From contig SNVD02009763.1 in NCBI GenBank assembly GCA_013180625.2, forward strand, positions 186,001 to 250,000: 64,000 bases of DNA, read 5' to 3'. Shown piece after piece: positions 49,409 to 61,081 of the stretch. The position numbers and the translations under genes are program-made. Source of the stretch: Boswellia sacra. Lineage: Eukaryota; Streptophyta; Magnoliopsida; Sapindales; Burseraceae. Under the pieces are notes generated by a model. It worked only from the letters and a program-made list of their open reading frames with translations. It was not told the origin of the DNA and did not search any database. How positions within the stretch are numbered: the stretch's first letter is position 1; each line of letters starts with the position of its first letter.

Positions 49409-50009
49409 TGATGAGACAAATATTTTTATACGAATTTTTAACAGAAGGAATTAGTATTAATATTTTAAAGTGGTTCTATTAAGAACCCAGTTTTTTTTTT
49501 TAATCTTATTGGTCCCTAATATAAATTTAAATAAGGATAAATTTAATATAATTAAAAGCTCAATAATCGAATACCTTCACTTAACAAAAATATTATTTTT
49601 CTTAATAGTTAATAACCACTTTTTTAGTTATATTAATAAAATAAAATAAAAATAAAAATTAATATTGGCTATTATCTGTCTTCACCTTTATGAATTGTAA
49701 TTTTATCTTTAATGTATTAGGTCCTTGGACCTCAAATCATCATTAAAATGATATTCGTTATTCTATAATACTTGAAATATAAAATTGTCCTTGTACTAAA
49801 ATGTATTTTAATAATGATCAAAGCAAAATCTCATTTCTTTAGACTTGTGAAAAAGTGGTCTAAAAAAAGATTCTCTCAATCAACATTCGTGTCACATGAT
49901 TAAGCCTTCCATGTCCTTGGATAAGCAATTGAAAGTTAAAGATGATAGCAGAAGTTATGGAATGGTATGGCCTTCAAAACTTGTTAAAATGTTCATGTAT
50001 GGAAATAAT

Positions 50010-50215
50010 AATATTAATAATATTAGACTTACAATATTTATACAACATAAACTCTACAATATAATATAGTAGTCTAAGTAACAAAATCCTATTGGAGATG
50101 TAACTTCTCTTATTCATTTTTGTTTTTTTTCCAGTAATTTTTATTAATGTAGACTACCACGTCATGTTGTAGAGTTTATGTTAGATGAATTGTAATTCAA
50201 CATTATTTTAATAAA
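50010..50215. mobile_element. Small MITE, present in unit B only
   Basis: Inverted arms of about 45 bp: the left reads TACAATATTTATACAACATA then AACTCTACAA and TAGTCTA; the right is the diverged reverse complement, with GTAGACTACC and TTGTAGAGTTTATGTTAGAT. Unit A (about 37985-38000) continues without it from TATGGAAATAACA to TATTTGTATTTGAAAA, which gives an empty site. Exact ends are blurred by AT-rich flanks. Confidence 0.8.
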
Positions 50216-50642
50216 ATATATTTGTATTTGAAAAGGAAACAAATTAATAAGTCATTAAATTTTTAAACATTTAATAGAATGCATGACATATATCATAAGA
50301 TCCTAAAAACCCTTTTTAATTTGATTAACCCTATTTAAAATTAAAACCATAAATTGTGTAGATTATATTTCTATTCTAACTAAATTAGATGTGGGGCTTA
50401 ATGAGATTAAGTTTTAGAGTCAAATACAACTACTCAATAATTTATTCTCTAATATTGGGGACTAGGAATGAATTATAACAGTTGAGTTATGAGCATTTTG
50501 GGGCTCAATTGTTGGGTCCTGAATGGTAGACATTTGTATTCATCAATTCCATGTTTAGACTTGAAGAAGTAATGCTCTATTTAAACTCATCCATATTATC
50601 TCTTGTGAGTTCTAAGTAACGTTATTACATTTCAAACCCAAT

Positions 50643-51507
50643 TTGAAGGGTAATGATATTGCAAAAGGCCCAAACTCATGTGCGTATATGCAATCCAAGA
50701 GAGGGCCCAACTCATTAGGATGAAACAAAACCCTGCAGCCCATTCATTTATTCTATCCAATTGGAAAGAAGACAAATTAAAAAGAATAATTAAGGGAATA
50801 TACAGAATCTGCGAACATTAAAAGCAGCGGGCATCACTTCATGTGGGCAACAAAAAAGGCAAAGAAGGATTCAAATTTCTATAGGATAAAACAGAGGAAT
50901 GGGGGAGGAAATTTATACAGTGAGTGATAAAAGGAATGGAGGCAGAGAAACGTGCGAGGATGATGAAGGTTGACCTTCCAAGAGAAGGCATTCCAAAAAG
51001 AGAAAATAGGTTGCTTGAAGGATCCAAAAATGGTGAATGCCACAGGTAAGGGGGAGCTCGAGAATGGCCTTGGAAAGGGCGATAGAGGATTGTGATGAAG
51101 ATAAATAGAGGGAATCAGCTTTCTAAAAGAGGGATTCAGACAAGAACAGATCAACATACACATAAAATTGAGGGATTCAGACAAGAACAAATCAACATAC
51201 ACAAAAAATTCTCTCTTGGAGCTCTCCCAACCTTTGCTACCTCATCTTTTATATATTTTCAGCTTGATTCTTGTTTTTTGCTTTGATTCTATTCTGTTAT
51301 GATTATCTAACCCCTGATTATCTCTACAAAATTCAGGTGCTAACTTTGGCATCAGAGTGCATATGCAGATACTCGTGCCCCCTCTATCTGGTGAAGTTGT
51401 GTTGATCTAGAGGTGCTGCTGTATCTATTGGGCCACCATTTAAGCAACAAAGATGAGAATCGATTGCTGACCCAGTCCAACTTGAGGTACAGTTTTCTGC
51501 TCCTTCA
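50643..51507 (+). mobile_element. Solo LTR (same family as 45175-46121), in unit B only
   Basis: Starts TGAAGGGTAATG and ends GCTCCTTCA. CAAT flanks both sides (50639-50642 and 51508-51511), though a fifth duplicated base is not clear. The empty site in unit A reads AAACCCAATCCTTACAAGTT (38407 onward), which confirms the insertion. The interior is only LTR: it shares blocks with the LTR at 45175-46121 in reverse orientation, including GGAGCTCTC and the end CCAACTTGAGGTACAG. The 865 bp include a 41-bp tandem duplication. Confidence 0.87.
51131..51212. repeat. 41-bp tandem duplication in the solo LTR
   Basis: Two adjacent copies start GGGATTCAGACAAGAACA (51131 and 51172) and continue ATCAACATACACA. 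The related LTR at 45.2-46.1 kb shows only one such unit. Confidence 0.85.
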
Positions 51508-52924
51508 CAATCCTTCAAGTTCATCTCGCATTAGCTTGTATAAAAGGATTGTAAGAATATGCATTATTCCTTTTGAAAGAGTGATTCACTTCATCATTCA
51601 CTTATTTCTGTTAATTCACGTTTTTTCTATGTTTTTTTGGACAAACTTCTTAAGTGTGAGAGGTTTTTAAGCTGGACTAAATAGTGAAGCCCAAGCCTAA
51701 AAAAAATGAATGTTAATCAAATTTGGAACTAACTAGATTGGGCTAAACTCGCATGGTCATGAATGAAGTCGCCATGGTCTATTGTACTTGTCGAATCTTT
51801 GAGGGGTCGTAGTGCCATGGGGATTAAAAAGTTGAATACTTCCATCAAGTCTTTATTTTTTTATCTCATTATTAAATTCTTCAAATTTATATTAACAAAA
51901 TAATGAATAAAATATTTTTTAGTTTTTATATTAAAAAAGAAGAAAGCAAGAAAAAAAGGAAAAGAAGAATGATTTGATGTCTAATAAATTTAACATTATG
52001 TGATTAGCTTGCAATTTAAAAGAAAAAGAAAGATAAAATGGATTTTAATTAATTTAAAAAAAAGCACAGAGATTGGAAAGAGAGAGAGGATGAAGTTGGT
52101 GAAAAAGGGAGAATGAAATTGGTGTTTTTAGGTATAAATAGGGAAAAGAAATTAGAGTTATATAAGGAGACAATGGAAGTTTTTTTTTTAAGTCATCACT
52201 CAATGTATTAATTTTATTATATTTATATTACAAATTTACCCTTATTTAATTTTAAATAGGGCAAAATGACATGAAAATAGGGACTAAATAGAACTACTCT
52301 ATAAGCTTGGCTAATGCTACCCAACCCACCCATGAAAATTGTTTGTAAAATATAATTTATTCGACCAATTCTATATCGTTGTATTCATATTTTACAATTG
52401 AAATATCATAAAAGATAGACCTAAGAAAGATTAGGGGAAAATTCAAATAATAACCCAAATTAAGGACCATGTTGCAAATATAACCCACTCTTAAAAACAT
52501 TTGCATGTAATGACTCTTTTGACTCTGAAATTACTTAAATACCCATATCAATTTAATTAATTCAAATGATGTTTATATTTGCTTTGGTCTGCAGTAGTTT
52601 GACTACACTTATAACCTGCATTCCTCTTGATTACGCCAAAACTATTACAAAATCTCACTCTTTCGATCATTTGTGTCATTAAATCTTAAAGATTTGAGCT
52701 ATAAAAGGTAAAGAATCCGTGCTCAACATATTTTCGTTGATTTAGTTTATACATTTTGTGTTAGTTCATACATTTGTGTTTTAGTTCACACATCTTGCGT
52801 TTAAATCATATTATAAGCTTAGGAAATGGTGTAGCTATTATTGGTGAAGTGTTATTAATACTGTAGGTGGCCAAGAAACCTATATTTATAATGAAAATGT
52901 GGAAACTGTCTGAGGAAGATGACT

Positions 52925-53160
52925 ACTCGATACAGTTCTCACTGTTGTCGAGTATCGAACAATGTATCTGACATATGGTAGACAGTGTCGGATGAGGTTG
53001 ATCAACATAGCTTAACAGAAGCCATATACTGGCATCACGAAACTATCGTCTTGTGTCAGATTAAGCTGATACTCAATATCGTGTGTTGATTTTTATCTAT
53101 CCTGTGTCATGCTCTGTCTTGTGTCGAGCTGTTCGACGATATTTGTCGAGTCTCATCGAG
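52925..53160. repeat. Left subterminal GTCGAGT-type motifs of the large Mutator-like element
   Basis: Scattered motifs include TTGTCGAGTATCGAAC, GTGTCGGATGAG, TGTGTCGAGCTGTTCGACG and TTGTCGAGTCTCATCGAG. They are mostly in plus orientation and more degenerate than in the short element at 10.2-10.5 kb. Confidence 0.75.
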
Positions 53161-53285
53161 CATTTGGGCAGAATTTTGTTTCTCTGAGTTCTATGCATTT
53201 TTTCCATGATTTGAATATTGGGGGATGTTTATTGACATGTCTACTACATGCAAGATGGAAACTTTGCGCATTTCGATTTGGTACA

Positions 53286-55912
53286 ATGGTTGTTGGAAGA
53301 TATAACATAATGATGGTTACGTATATATGGCGGGAGGTCGAAGCCATTGATACTTCCTAAGTGTACCAGTTACAATGAGTTGGTGGGATGTTTAGCTATA
53401 GAAAAGGGTTAGGACTTGAGTAAGAAAAACATAATTTTAGTGGTTCAATTCTGTTCCAAGGGTCCCCCGCCATTGCCAACCCCTATCGAGACTGACAAAG
53501 ATGTGTGTTTTTACATGCAACATAGTTTGGAGGACCAGCAGTCATATACACCACTAATCGTCACAGTTAAAGATAGGGACACGTAAAGAAGAAGTAGTTC
53601 ACGATCTGATGGTTTGAGAAAGAGTCAGATTTCTAATCAAATGTCAATATTTCGTTCAGCAAGTGGAAGCAACCAATTGAGTGAGTGTACTCTTGTTTGT
53701 GCACAACTATAAGTTAATGAAGAGCTTAGACCTGACTTTGAGCAATGTACCAGACATGAAGAGAATCAAGCCGTTGGTGTTTTAGAAGATGCTGGATTGA
53801 ACTAATCATCGCCAATGAGGTTAGATCGGCACCTTGATAGCTTTAAAGAATTTGATGATGATGGTGATGATGATGATGATGATGGTGGTAATGATGATGA
53901 TGGTGACTGTGATGATGATGTCAATGATCATGAGAATGGTTTTGAATGTTGCTATAACTTGAATGATGGTTTCAGTAACCAGTTATATGTTGAAAATGAT
54001 AATGTCAACGGTCACACAGAGGTTGTTGGTGATTTGAGCGAAGATGTGCCATTGACCTTTCCTACTCATATTCAATCCACCCCTTCTCTTACATCTGCAG
54101 GGCAAGAAGTTGAGCAAAGAGAAAATTTTGAGGGAAATGATGCCAATTTAAGTCACGAAGGTAACGATCTTCGGGCAAATACATTTAGGTGGATAACAAT
54201 ACCATGTCTTTTATAGTGGGCTAATTGAGGTTGGGTTGGTCAGATTTTTAACAACAAAACCGAGCTTCACAAGAAGTTATCAAATTTGGCATTATGATGC
54301 AACTTTCAGTTTTAGGTTAAGAAGTCTAACACAACCAGGTTTGAGGCCATATGTCGTGTAGAAAATTGCAAGTGGTGGATTTGAGCAACCAAGGTAGTAG
54401 ATTCTAATTTCTTTCAAGTGAGGAAGTTCAACAATTAGCACACGTGTTTTGGTGATAGATTGCATCCGAATCATAAACAACCATCTTCTACTGTTATTGG
54501 AAAACACATCAAGAGCAAATTCATTCAGTTATCCAGGATATACCGGCCCAGAGACATTATGTTCGAAGTTCAAGAGGCATTGGGTGTTATCATCTTATAC
54601 CACAAAACTTGGAGAGCAAGAGAGGCAGCTTTGAAAGAGCTTCATGGATCTCATGAGGAATCATTCACACTTCTCTCTCGGTTGAGATGGCTATCTTGGA
54701 ACAGTAATAGCTTTGGAAACTGATGCTAATCTCATTTTAAGTATTTTTTCATGAGTTTGGGGGCTTCCATTGCAGGTTTTGTAGCATGCATTAGGCTAGT
54801 TTTTGCAATTGATGGCTCCCACCTAAAGAAAAAATATAGAGGGGCTATGTTTTTGCCCTCATACATGGATAAAAATAAACAAATATACCCATTGGCATTC
54901 GGAGTTGGTCATTCCGAAAATGATGATTTCTAGACTTGGTTCTTGACACAGTTGCGCGATCGGGTACTTGGAAATGTTCAAGACTTAGTGTTCATTTCTG
55001 ACCAGCATGCTAGTATAGAAAGAGCTGTCTCAACTATTTTCTTGAATGCACTTCATGGCTTCTGCACCCATCATCTTAAGAGAAACTTAAAGGCGAAGTT
55101 TAAAGATAAGACATATCATTACAGTGATTTCAACTGCCATATGCATTGTATTGAATCGTATATGCCTCAAGCTACAACATATCTTCGAGAGGTCGGTGTT
55201 GAGAAGTAGGCACGTTCATAATTTCCTGGAAGATGGTATACATAATGACAACTAATATTGCCAAGTCCATGAATAGTTGTCTAAGAAACATGCGTTTTCT
55301 TTCGATTACGCTTTTGGCTGATTATTATTGTGCAATTTACAGAAATGTTTCTATGAACAAAGAGAAATATTTGCTAACTCACCATTACATTTGACTCCTT
55401 GGGTTGACAAGTTGATGGAGAATCGTTTCAAAGAGAGTAATCGGATGAGAGTTAGTGGTATCTCACTTACTATGTATGAGGTTACCAAAAATGATCGTGC
55501 CAACGTGGTCGATATACACGCCCGAACTTGTATGTATAAGGTGTTTGACCTTGATCAGTAGTCTTGTGTACATGCATTAGCTGTTTGCAAGTATATGAGC
55601 CTTCTCAAGTGTCATGATTATTGTGCACAGTGGTAAGCAAATGAACGAATGCTCCATGCATATTCTCTGCCTGTTATTCCAATCTGTGGCAGTCAGTATT
55701 GGGTGGTCCTAGAAGAAGTTAATGGGATAGTAGTACTACTACCGTTGATGAGAAGACCTATCAGGCAGCCCAAAAAGAATCGAATCCCTTCAGTGAGTGA
55801 ATGTAGCTCTTCGCATAATTGTGGCAAGTGTGAAGGAGCAGGGTATAATTGAAAAACATGTCGCAATCCAATGCCCCTAGATGTTGCTGCAGGCGCACAA
55901 AGAGATATTTGA
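53286..55912 (+). pseudogene. MuDR/MURA-type transposase, decayed
   Basis: Collinear pieces of a plant Mutator transposase, broken by several stops and frame changes. Near 53370 an N-terminal segment reads YNELVGCLAIEKG, then a stop, then NIILVVQFCSKGSPPLP. At 53850-53940 is an acidic Asp run. At 54250-54400 the MuDR DNA-binding region shows NNKTELHKKLSN and KKSNTTRFEAICRVENCKWW. At 54460-54700 is VIGKHIKSKFIQLSRIYRPR. At 54770-55200 is the MULE transposase domain: FAIDGSHLKKKYRGAMF, YPLAFGVGHSENDDF, a stop, then VFISDQHASIERAV and GFCTHHLKRNLK, with both visible catalytic-type aspartates present. At 55510-55590 is a SWIM zinc finger (CMYKVFDLD, stop, SCVHALA). The C-terminus is MRRPIRQPKKNRIPS followed by a zinc knuckle (CGKCEGAGYN). 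The product would cut and move the element; this copy is dead. Confidence 0.93.
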
Positions 55913-56244
55913 TATGTTGTACTTTAGATTGGATGTATGTTACTTTTTTAATTTACTTTTTGAAGTTGCACTTCGAACCTTTATGATTTGAAATCTGTCG
56001 GTTACTTTAAAATATATATCAATAAGTAGTAGTTAGTAGTATTGTTTTAATTGCCGTACTATGCTAATCGTAGCAAAAAATAGGATTGAATTGAATCTTA
56101 TCACTTTATAATGTGTCATTGTCAATTGTAACTAATTACATTAGTGTAAAAAAGAATTGTTAACTATACAAGGCGTATAAAAAATTAACTATCATGTTAT
56201 AACAGTTATATAAACATCAAAGTGTATGAAAAAAGCCAAAAAAC

Positions 56245-58740
56245 CTAATATATGCAATCTAAGTCAATGATGTCCATCTTGTGCCTGGTATCCTCCGTTG
56301 CTGCAGTGATATCAAAACGAGGCGTGCCCAACATATGACTCCAACAATGGAGGGCCATCCTACACTAGAGTGTATCCTCTGTGAACGCCTTGATATTTGA
56401 CGAATGACACACTGCCAGCCAAATAATTGATGAACTTTGACATGTAAACCCCACACGCCCCACCACCAACTTCCTGCTATGGAAGCGCATCACGATCCTC
56501 GATCCGCTCTATGTCGAACAGATCACTCGGATAGTTACGAGAACCGAACACACCTTGAGTCATAAGCCCGAGTATGATATCAGCTAGGCATCGGCAAGTG
56601 TCCTTCAGTGTGTCTATAGATGTGGTGTCAATGTATGAATCGTAAATGACAATCACCCGACGGTTCAAATCTATACGCGCTGCCACCCAGTGCTGATCCA
56701 TAACATTAATAGGCACATATAACTGCACATAAGAAATGGTTTCAAAACAAAATTCACACTGAAATGTTATTGTTAACTACACTCACAAAGCAAATGACAC
56801 GTGAGAAACGAACATTTACCTAGTTTAGTTCACCCCATGAAAGACCAACTAGCGGATTGTTGCCATCGATATACATGATCAACTTCAACTCATTTGCCCA
56901 CATGATGTCATCCAGCTTTCTTGTGTATCTCTGCCATAATCCTTGCATTGTTGCCTGCAACAACTGAATAACATAAGAATGATAAACTTTAAGAGAGGAT
57001 AATTACATTATGCTATGATGAGAAGAACCAAATGACGTACCCAAAATGTAATGTCCAGGAATGTGGATTTCTCCACATGGTCGTACCTAAGCTCCTTCGA
57101 TCTACACCGTAGTGTCCACATGTAGACGTCAATGTGCTACACACATACATAGTTTAGTCAAAGTAATGTCCACTTGACGCTCAAAAATATCTGACGAAAC
57201 AACAAAACACAAAAAAGCTAAATTGCAAAAACTGTACTCACCTCAGAACCTAGTCAAAGACTATGGGTCATCATAAGCCTGAAAAACTTGTGATCAGCGA
57301 AGGTGACATCGAAGTTAATGTCACTAACCCGTCGTCATCCACTGATCAAAAGTTCTCATGTTGCCATCGGAGAAAGGTGCAAGTGGGTCGAATAGGGGCA
57401 TATGTGTATCGACGACAAGAGCGACAAATCGGGCACTACAAACTATACTGTCGATGGCGAATTGAGCACAACAGGCTGTACTATCGGTGCAATAACAGTC
57501 TGGCCCTCAGTCTGATCACTCTCCTCATGCTGGAACTTCTGCCTTTTTCGTACGATGGGATTGATAAATGGGCTTCGTTTATGTTTCCCTGGGAAGAGCC
57601 GTCAACCTCGGAGTGAGACAAATCCGATCGGCTGCTTGTCAAGGACCTAAAAGCTGGCTTCTGGAGCGTTCTGATTCTGATCTAGCTCTCCTGCCTCCTC
57701 GTCATCGGTCTTGCTCTCACCTTGTACAAGAGACATATGTTAAAACTGAGGAGTAATACAAATGTGCATAGTAAGGATGTTATTGATACCTCATGTCCAT
57801 ATCTAAAATGCCTGCCTAGTAAAATGACGGCTTGAAGAAGGAGCACAAACCCTTTCTACATCTCCTTGTTTTGGGCCAAAATCTAAATATTTTGCTCCGA
57901 AATCACATTGTAATCAGCTCGAAGGGTCTTGACTTCCTCCCTAAACCCTCTAACTCATGCAAAATGATGGATTGAGAAGAAGCCAATGTCAATACCGATG
58001 CCAATAGTATTCAACACGAAAGGCAATTTCAGTAACATAGATGATACATGATATTGTACCTCATAATCACTATCGAAATCTGTGGATGATACGCCTAATG
58101 TCAATGCATTAGTGGTGTGCATAGGGGCAGCAAAATCGATCCTACATGGTGGACTACTCGTGCAGAGATGTGAGAAAGATGGTTCATGTCTGGACGAAGG
58201 TGAGAATTGGACATGTGGCAATGATCGTGTTGGACTGGTACCTGTGGTCCGCACAGTCTCTGGATCAACAAACATATGAGGAATCGAAACCCCCACGGCA
58301 TGCCCACGCTCTCCCTGGGCATCGACATCGATATCGGCAAGGAGCATCATGAGATGTAGCTCATTGCACGTGGATGCCACGTCGTATCCCAACGACCTCT
58401 GAGAGTCTCTTGTACCAATCCATGGCACTCTTTGCCTCAGTCGGCTCCAAAATGACTGAAAGTTAGGCTTATAAAAAGTAATCGATACTTGATCTTAAAT
58501 GTCGTACAAAACATAACATGTACATATGTGAAATCAAAACAAATGAAATGGAATACGAATGAACTAACCATCCTCCTAATGTTAATCACGTCCCGTAGGA
58601 TCATCCCCTCGAACGGTGTTATCGCTGTCTCCCACTTCAATAATCATGGAATCCTATGCACGAACTCACCCCCAGTACGATCGTATGTATCAACAATATA
58701 TGGCACGACCTCGTACAACCATACCTATACCAAAACTAAC
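56245..58740 (-). pseudogene. ULP1-like (C48) cysteine protease gene of the Mutator-like element, decayed
   Basis: Read from 58740 on the minus strand, an N-terminal DUF1985-like part (WLYEVVPYIVDTYDRTGGEF, then WETAITPFEGMILRDVINIR) is followed by a low-complexity linker (58.4-58.0 kb). The C-terminal protease domain at 56.95-56.25 kb contains LQLYVPINVMDQHWVAARID, VIVIYDSYIDTT and, after a stop and shift, GGGACGVYMSKFINYLAG. The visible HW, YDS and GACGV motifs correspond to the His, Asp and Cys of the ULP1 triad. Host ULP1 enzymes remove SUMO; the role of the transposon-borne form is unknown. Stops at about 56477 and 56375 and probable introns break the frame. It is transcribed opposite to the transposase and shares the element with it. 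Confidence 0.85.
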
Positions 58741-58859
58741 TACCATTTATAAACCCATTCATTTTTATATCTAAATGCATACAACGCACCTCAATGCGAA
58801 TTCTTTAATATTTACATTAAGAAAAACTCTTCAAGACATGGAAAAAAAAAATGCAAACC

Positions 58860-59420
58860 TGTCCAAACGCTCGACAAAAGTCGACAAACTCGAGACACGA
58901 CAATTATAAAATCTGAAACCTGATGGCAGTACCTCAGCTGTCAGTTTCCATAAGAAATCGATACGCAATACACGCGTTCTACACCAACACTCGATAAAAC
59001 TCGATGCAGCACACTTATAAAATTTGAAACTCGATGTCAACACGTCGGCGGTCTGTTTTCCTAAAAAAGGGATACGCTATGCACGTTCCACATCAACACT
59101 CTACAAAACTCAACGCACGACATAATGAAATCCGACACACATTGCCACGATACTTGCTGTCAGTTTCTTCAAAAATTCAAAACGTGATATACGCATTTGA
59201 CAAGTTATGTATCTGTCGGATTTACGCAACTCTGACAAGAAGCACTTTAGTGTGTCAAGTTTTTTGAGAAACCGTCACACACCCCCTGTCAGACGAGTCT
59301 ATCGTGTTTCGGATCTTTCTCAAAATCGACACACGATACAATGCCATTGTGTATCGATTCCATAAGATAACGTATGTCGACTATCGAATAACCTCTAATC
59401 AATACTAGACACAATCGACC
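58860..59420. repeat. Right subterminal GTCGAGT-type motifs (inverted orientation)
   Basis: Motifs such as CGCTCGACAAAAGTCGAC, AAACTCGAGACACG, CACTCGATAAAACTCGATG and ATCGACACACGATACAA lie just inside the right TIR. They are mainly the reverse orientation of those at the left end. CpG is frequent against an AT-rich background. Confidence 0.7.
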
Positions 59421-60312
59421 CATGTGATGTCATGTATCAAGCGAAGCTCTAGAGGCATAGTTTGACACTCGTCATCGTCTTCCTTCGCCGTTGAGCACAC
59501 TACTTACCACCATTTTGCACATCGCAAACTCCCAAAATAGAATTTTAACATTTAATCCTCCAATAACCATCTAATACACCCAAAACACATGTATTCATAA
59601 TGAAACATACAACAAAATCCCTAATTTTCTAAATTTCAAATTTCTAAATTTTCTAAATTTCATATCTTTTACACCTAACATGATTTCCATGCATTAACAT
59701 CAGAAAAAAAAAAACAACAAAATAGCAACATTAACGACACTAATCGATTCGATTTCACTCTTGAAATCGTTAGTCTTTGATTCCCTCTTCGTCGTTGCAG
59801 TATTCGTATCGCTACCTTTTCAATGGAGCAAAATGCCAATGTGGGATAGTGTTTTGGATGTTTGATTATGTGGTTATGCAAGCATCTCAAATTTCAAGGC
59901 CTAATGGAAGCAAATGGCAAGGGGTTCTGGATTCATTGAAGAGTCAGATGTCGGTTTCAGTTGCTTGTTGGAGGGAATGCAAAATATAAACATCATTTGA
60001 ATTTATTAAATTGATATAGGTATTTAAGTAATTTCATAGCTAAAAGGGTCATTGCATGCAAATTTTTTAGGAGTGGGTTATATTTGCAACATAGTCCTTA
60101 ATTTGGGCCATTATTTGAATTTTTCAAAGATTAATCTCTTTATCAATTTTAAAAGAGAAGGAAATTTTCAGCAAACTCTAAAATTTATGAGTACTTGCAA
60201 ATTTTCATAGGAACTATTATTATGTTTCTGCAAGGAACATGAAGAAAGTACTAGAAATACATTCAACTATGATAACGATTAAAGCCACATGCAAATGACA
60301 TTATAAATTAAA

Positions 60313-61053
60313 GGGCGGTTTGGTTTGAGGGTTTAGTTTCACTGGAATAAAATTCAAATTACTAAGAAATTGATTATGGGAATCTAATGTCTAGAAAATC
60401 AATATTACTGTGTTTTGGTTGTATATAGGAATCTTGTTCTTGATTACTGTATGAATTAAATTAATGTCTTTGGTTCTTCACGTAATTTTATTTAATATAT
60501 GAGTAAAATTTACTATTAAAATATTTCTAATAAGTCAAAGTACAAATACTTATTTGATTTTTCATACCATAGAATTTTGAAATTAAAAAAATTCTAATAT
60601 TTATATTTTTCATATTCTAGTATGAAAATAAAAAACATTTCTAATATTTGAATTATTCATACAATTAAATTCTAAATCATTGAAAAATACCCAATAAAAT
60701 ATCTATAAAACAAATTTGCATAAAACATATCTAGAAATCTACACAAAATATATAAAATTATATTAAAAAACTCCAAAGCTAAAGAAGAAATTGGTTCTAT
60801 CTAAACAGAAACCAAAAAACAAATGAAAAAAAAAAAACAAATATTCAGAAATCAAATCCTAAATCAAATCCCGAAAATTTCCATACCTAGAAAATTACAA
60901 TCAAATCCAAAAATTTGTTTAGTAAACAGAAACCCAGAAATTAGAAAAAAAAAAAAACGCAATTCCAAAACCACCATTGCTGCGCACACCACCCACGATG
61001 GCTACCACTGATAGCCACCAACACGTAAACAAAAACAAACAATAACCAAATAT
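60313..61053. mobile_element. Harbinger-like MITE relative, in unit B only
   Basis: Starts GGGCGGTTTGGTTTGAGG after ATTAAA. Its left part (TTCAAATTACTAAGAAATTG, then ATTATGGGAATCTAAT) matches the reversed right arm of the 46.5-47.6 kb element (TTCAAATTACTGGAAAAGTG, then ATTATGAGAATCTGAT). Unit A passes from AAATTAAAGGAAG to TTTTAGACGGTGCA without it. The right end, near AACCAAATATC, is degenerate, so the TIR pair is not exact. Confidence 0.65.
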
Positions 61054-61081
61054 CTTGTTTTAGATGGTGCAAGTACAACAA

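Larger units (their letters stand above)
52434..60125. mobile_element. Mutator-like element (Kaonashi-like) with transposase and ULP1-like genes, 7.7 kb
   Basis: Long terminal inverted repeats: the left begins GGGGAAAATTCAAATAATAA and the right, as reverse complement, begins GAAAAATTCAAATAATGG. Homology runs for about 150 bp through GGACCATGTTGCAAATATAA, then CCCACTC, and AAATTACTTAAATACC. The target duplication is AAAGATTA at 52426-52433 and 60126-60133, possibly 9 bp with one mismatch. The undisturbed site is visible in unit A as AAGAAAGATTGATCTC at 39282-39297. Inside are a MURA-type transposase relic (+) and a ULP1-like protease relic (-). Mutator elements carrying a ULP1-like gene are known in plants as Kaonashi (KI) elements. 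Both ends carry GTCGA-rich subterminal sequence. Confidence 0.93.

Noticed and set aside
53815..54216. Asp-rich 133-aa open frame as a separate acidic protein gene
   Set aside because: Position and flanking pieces place it as the acidic region of the decayed Mutator transposase, not an independent gene.
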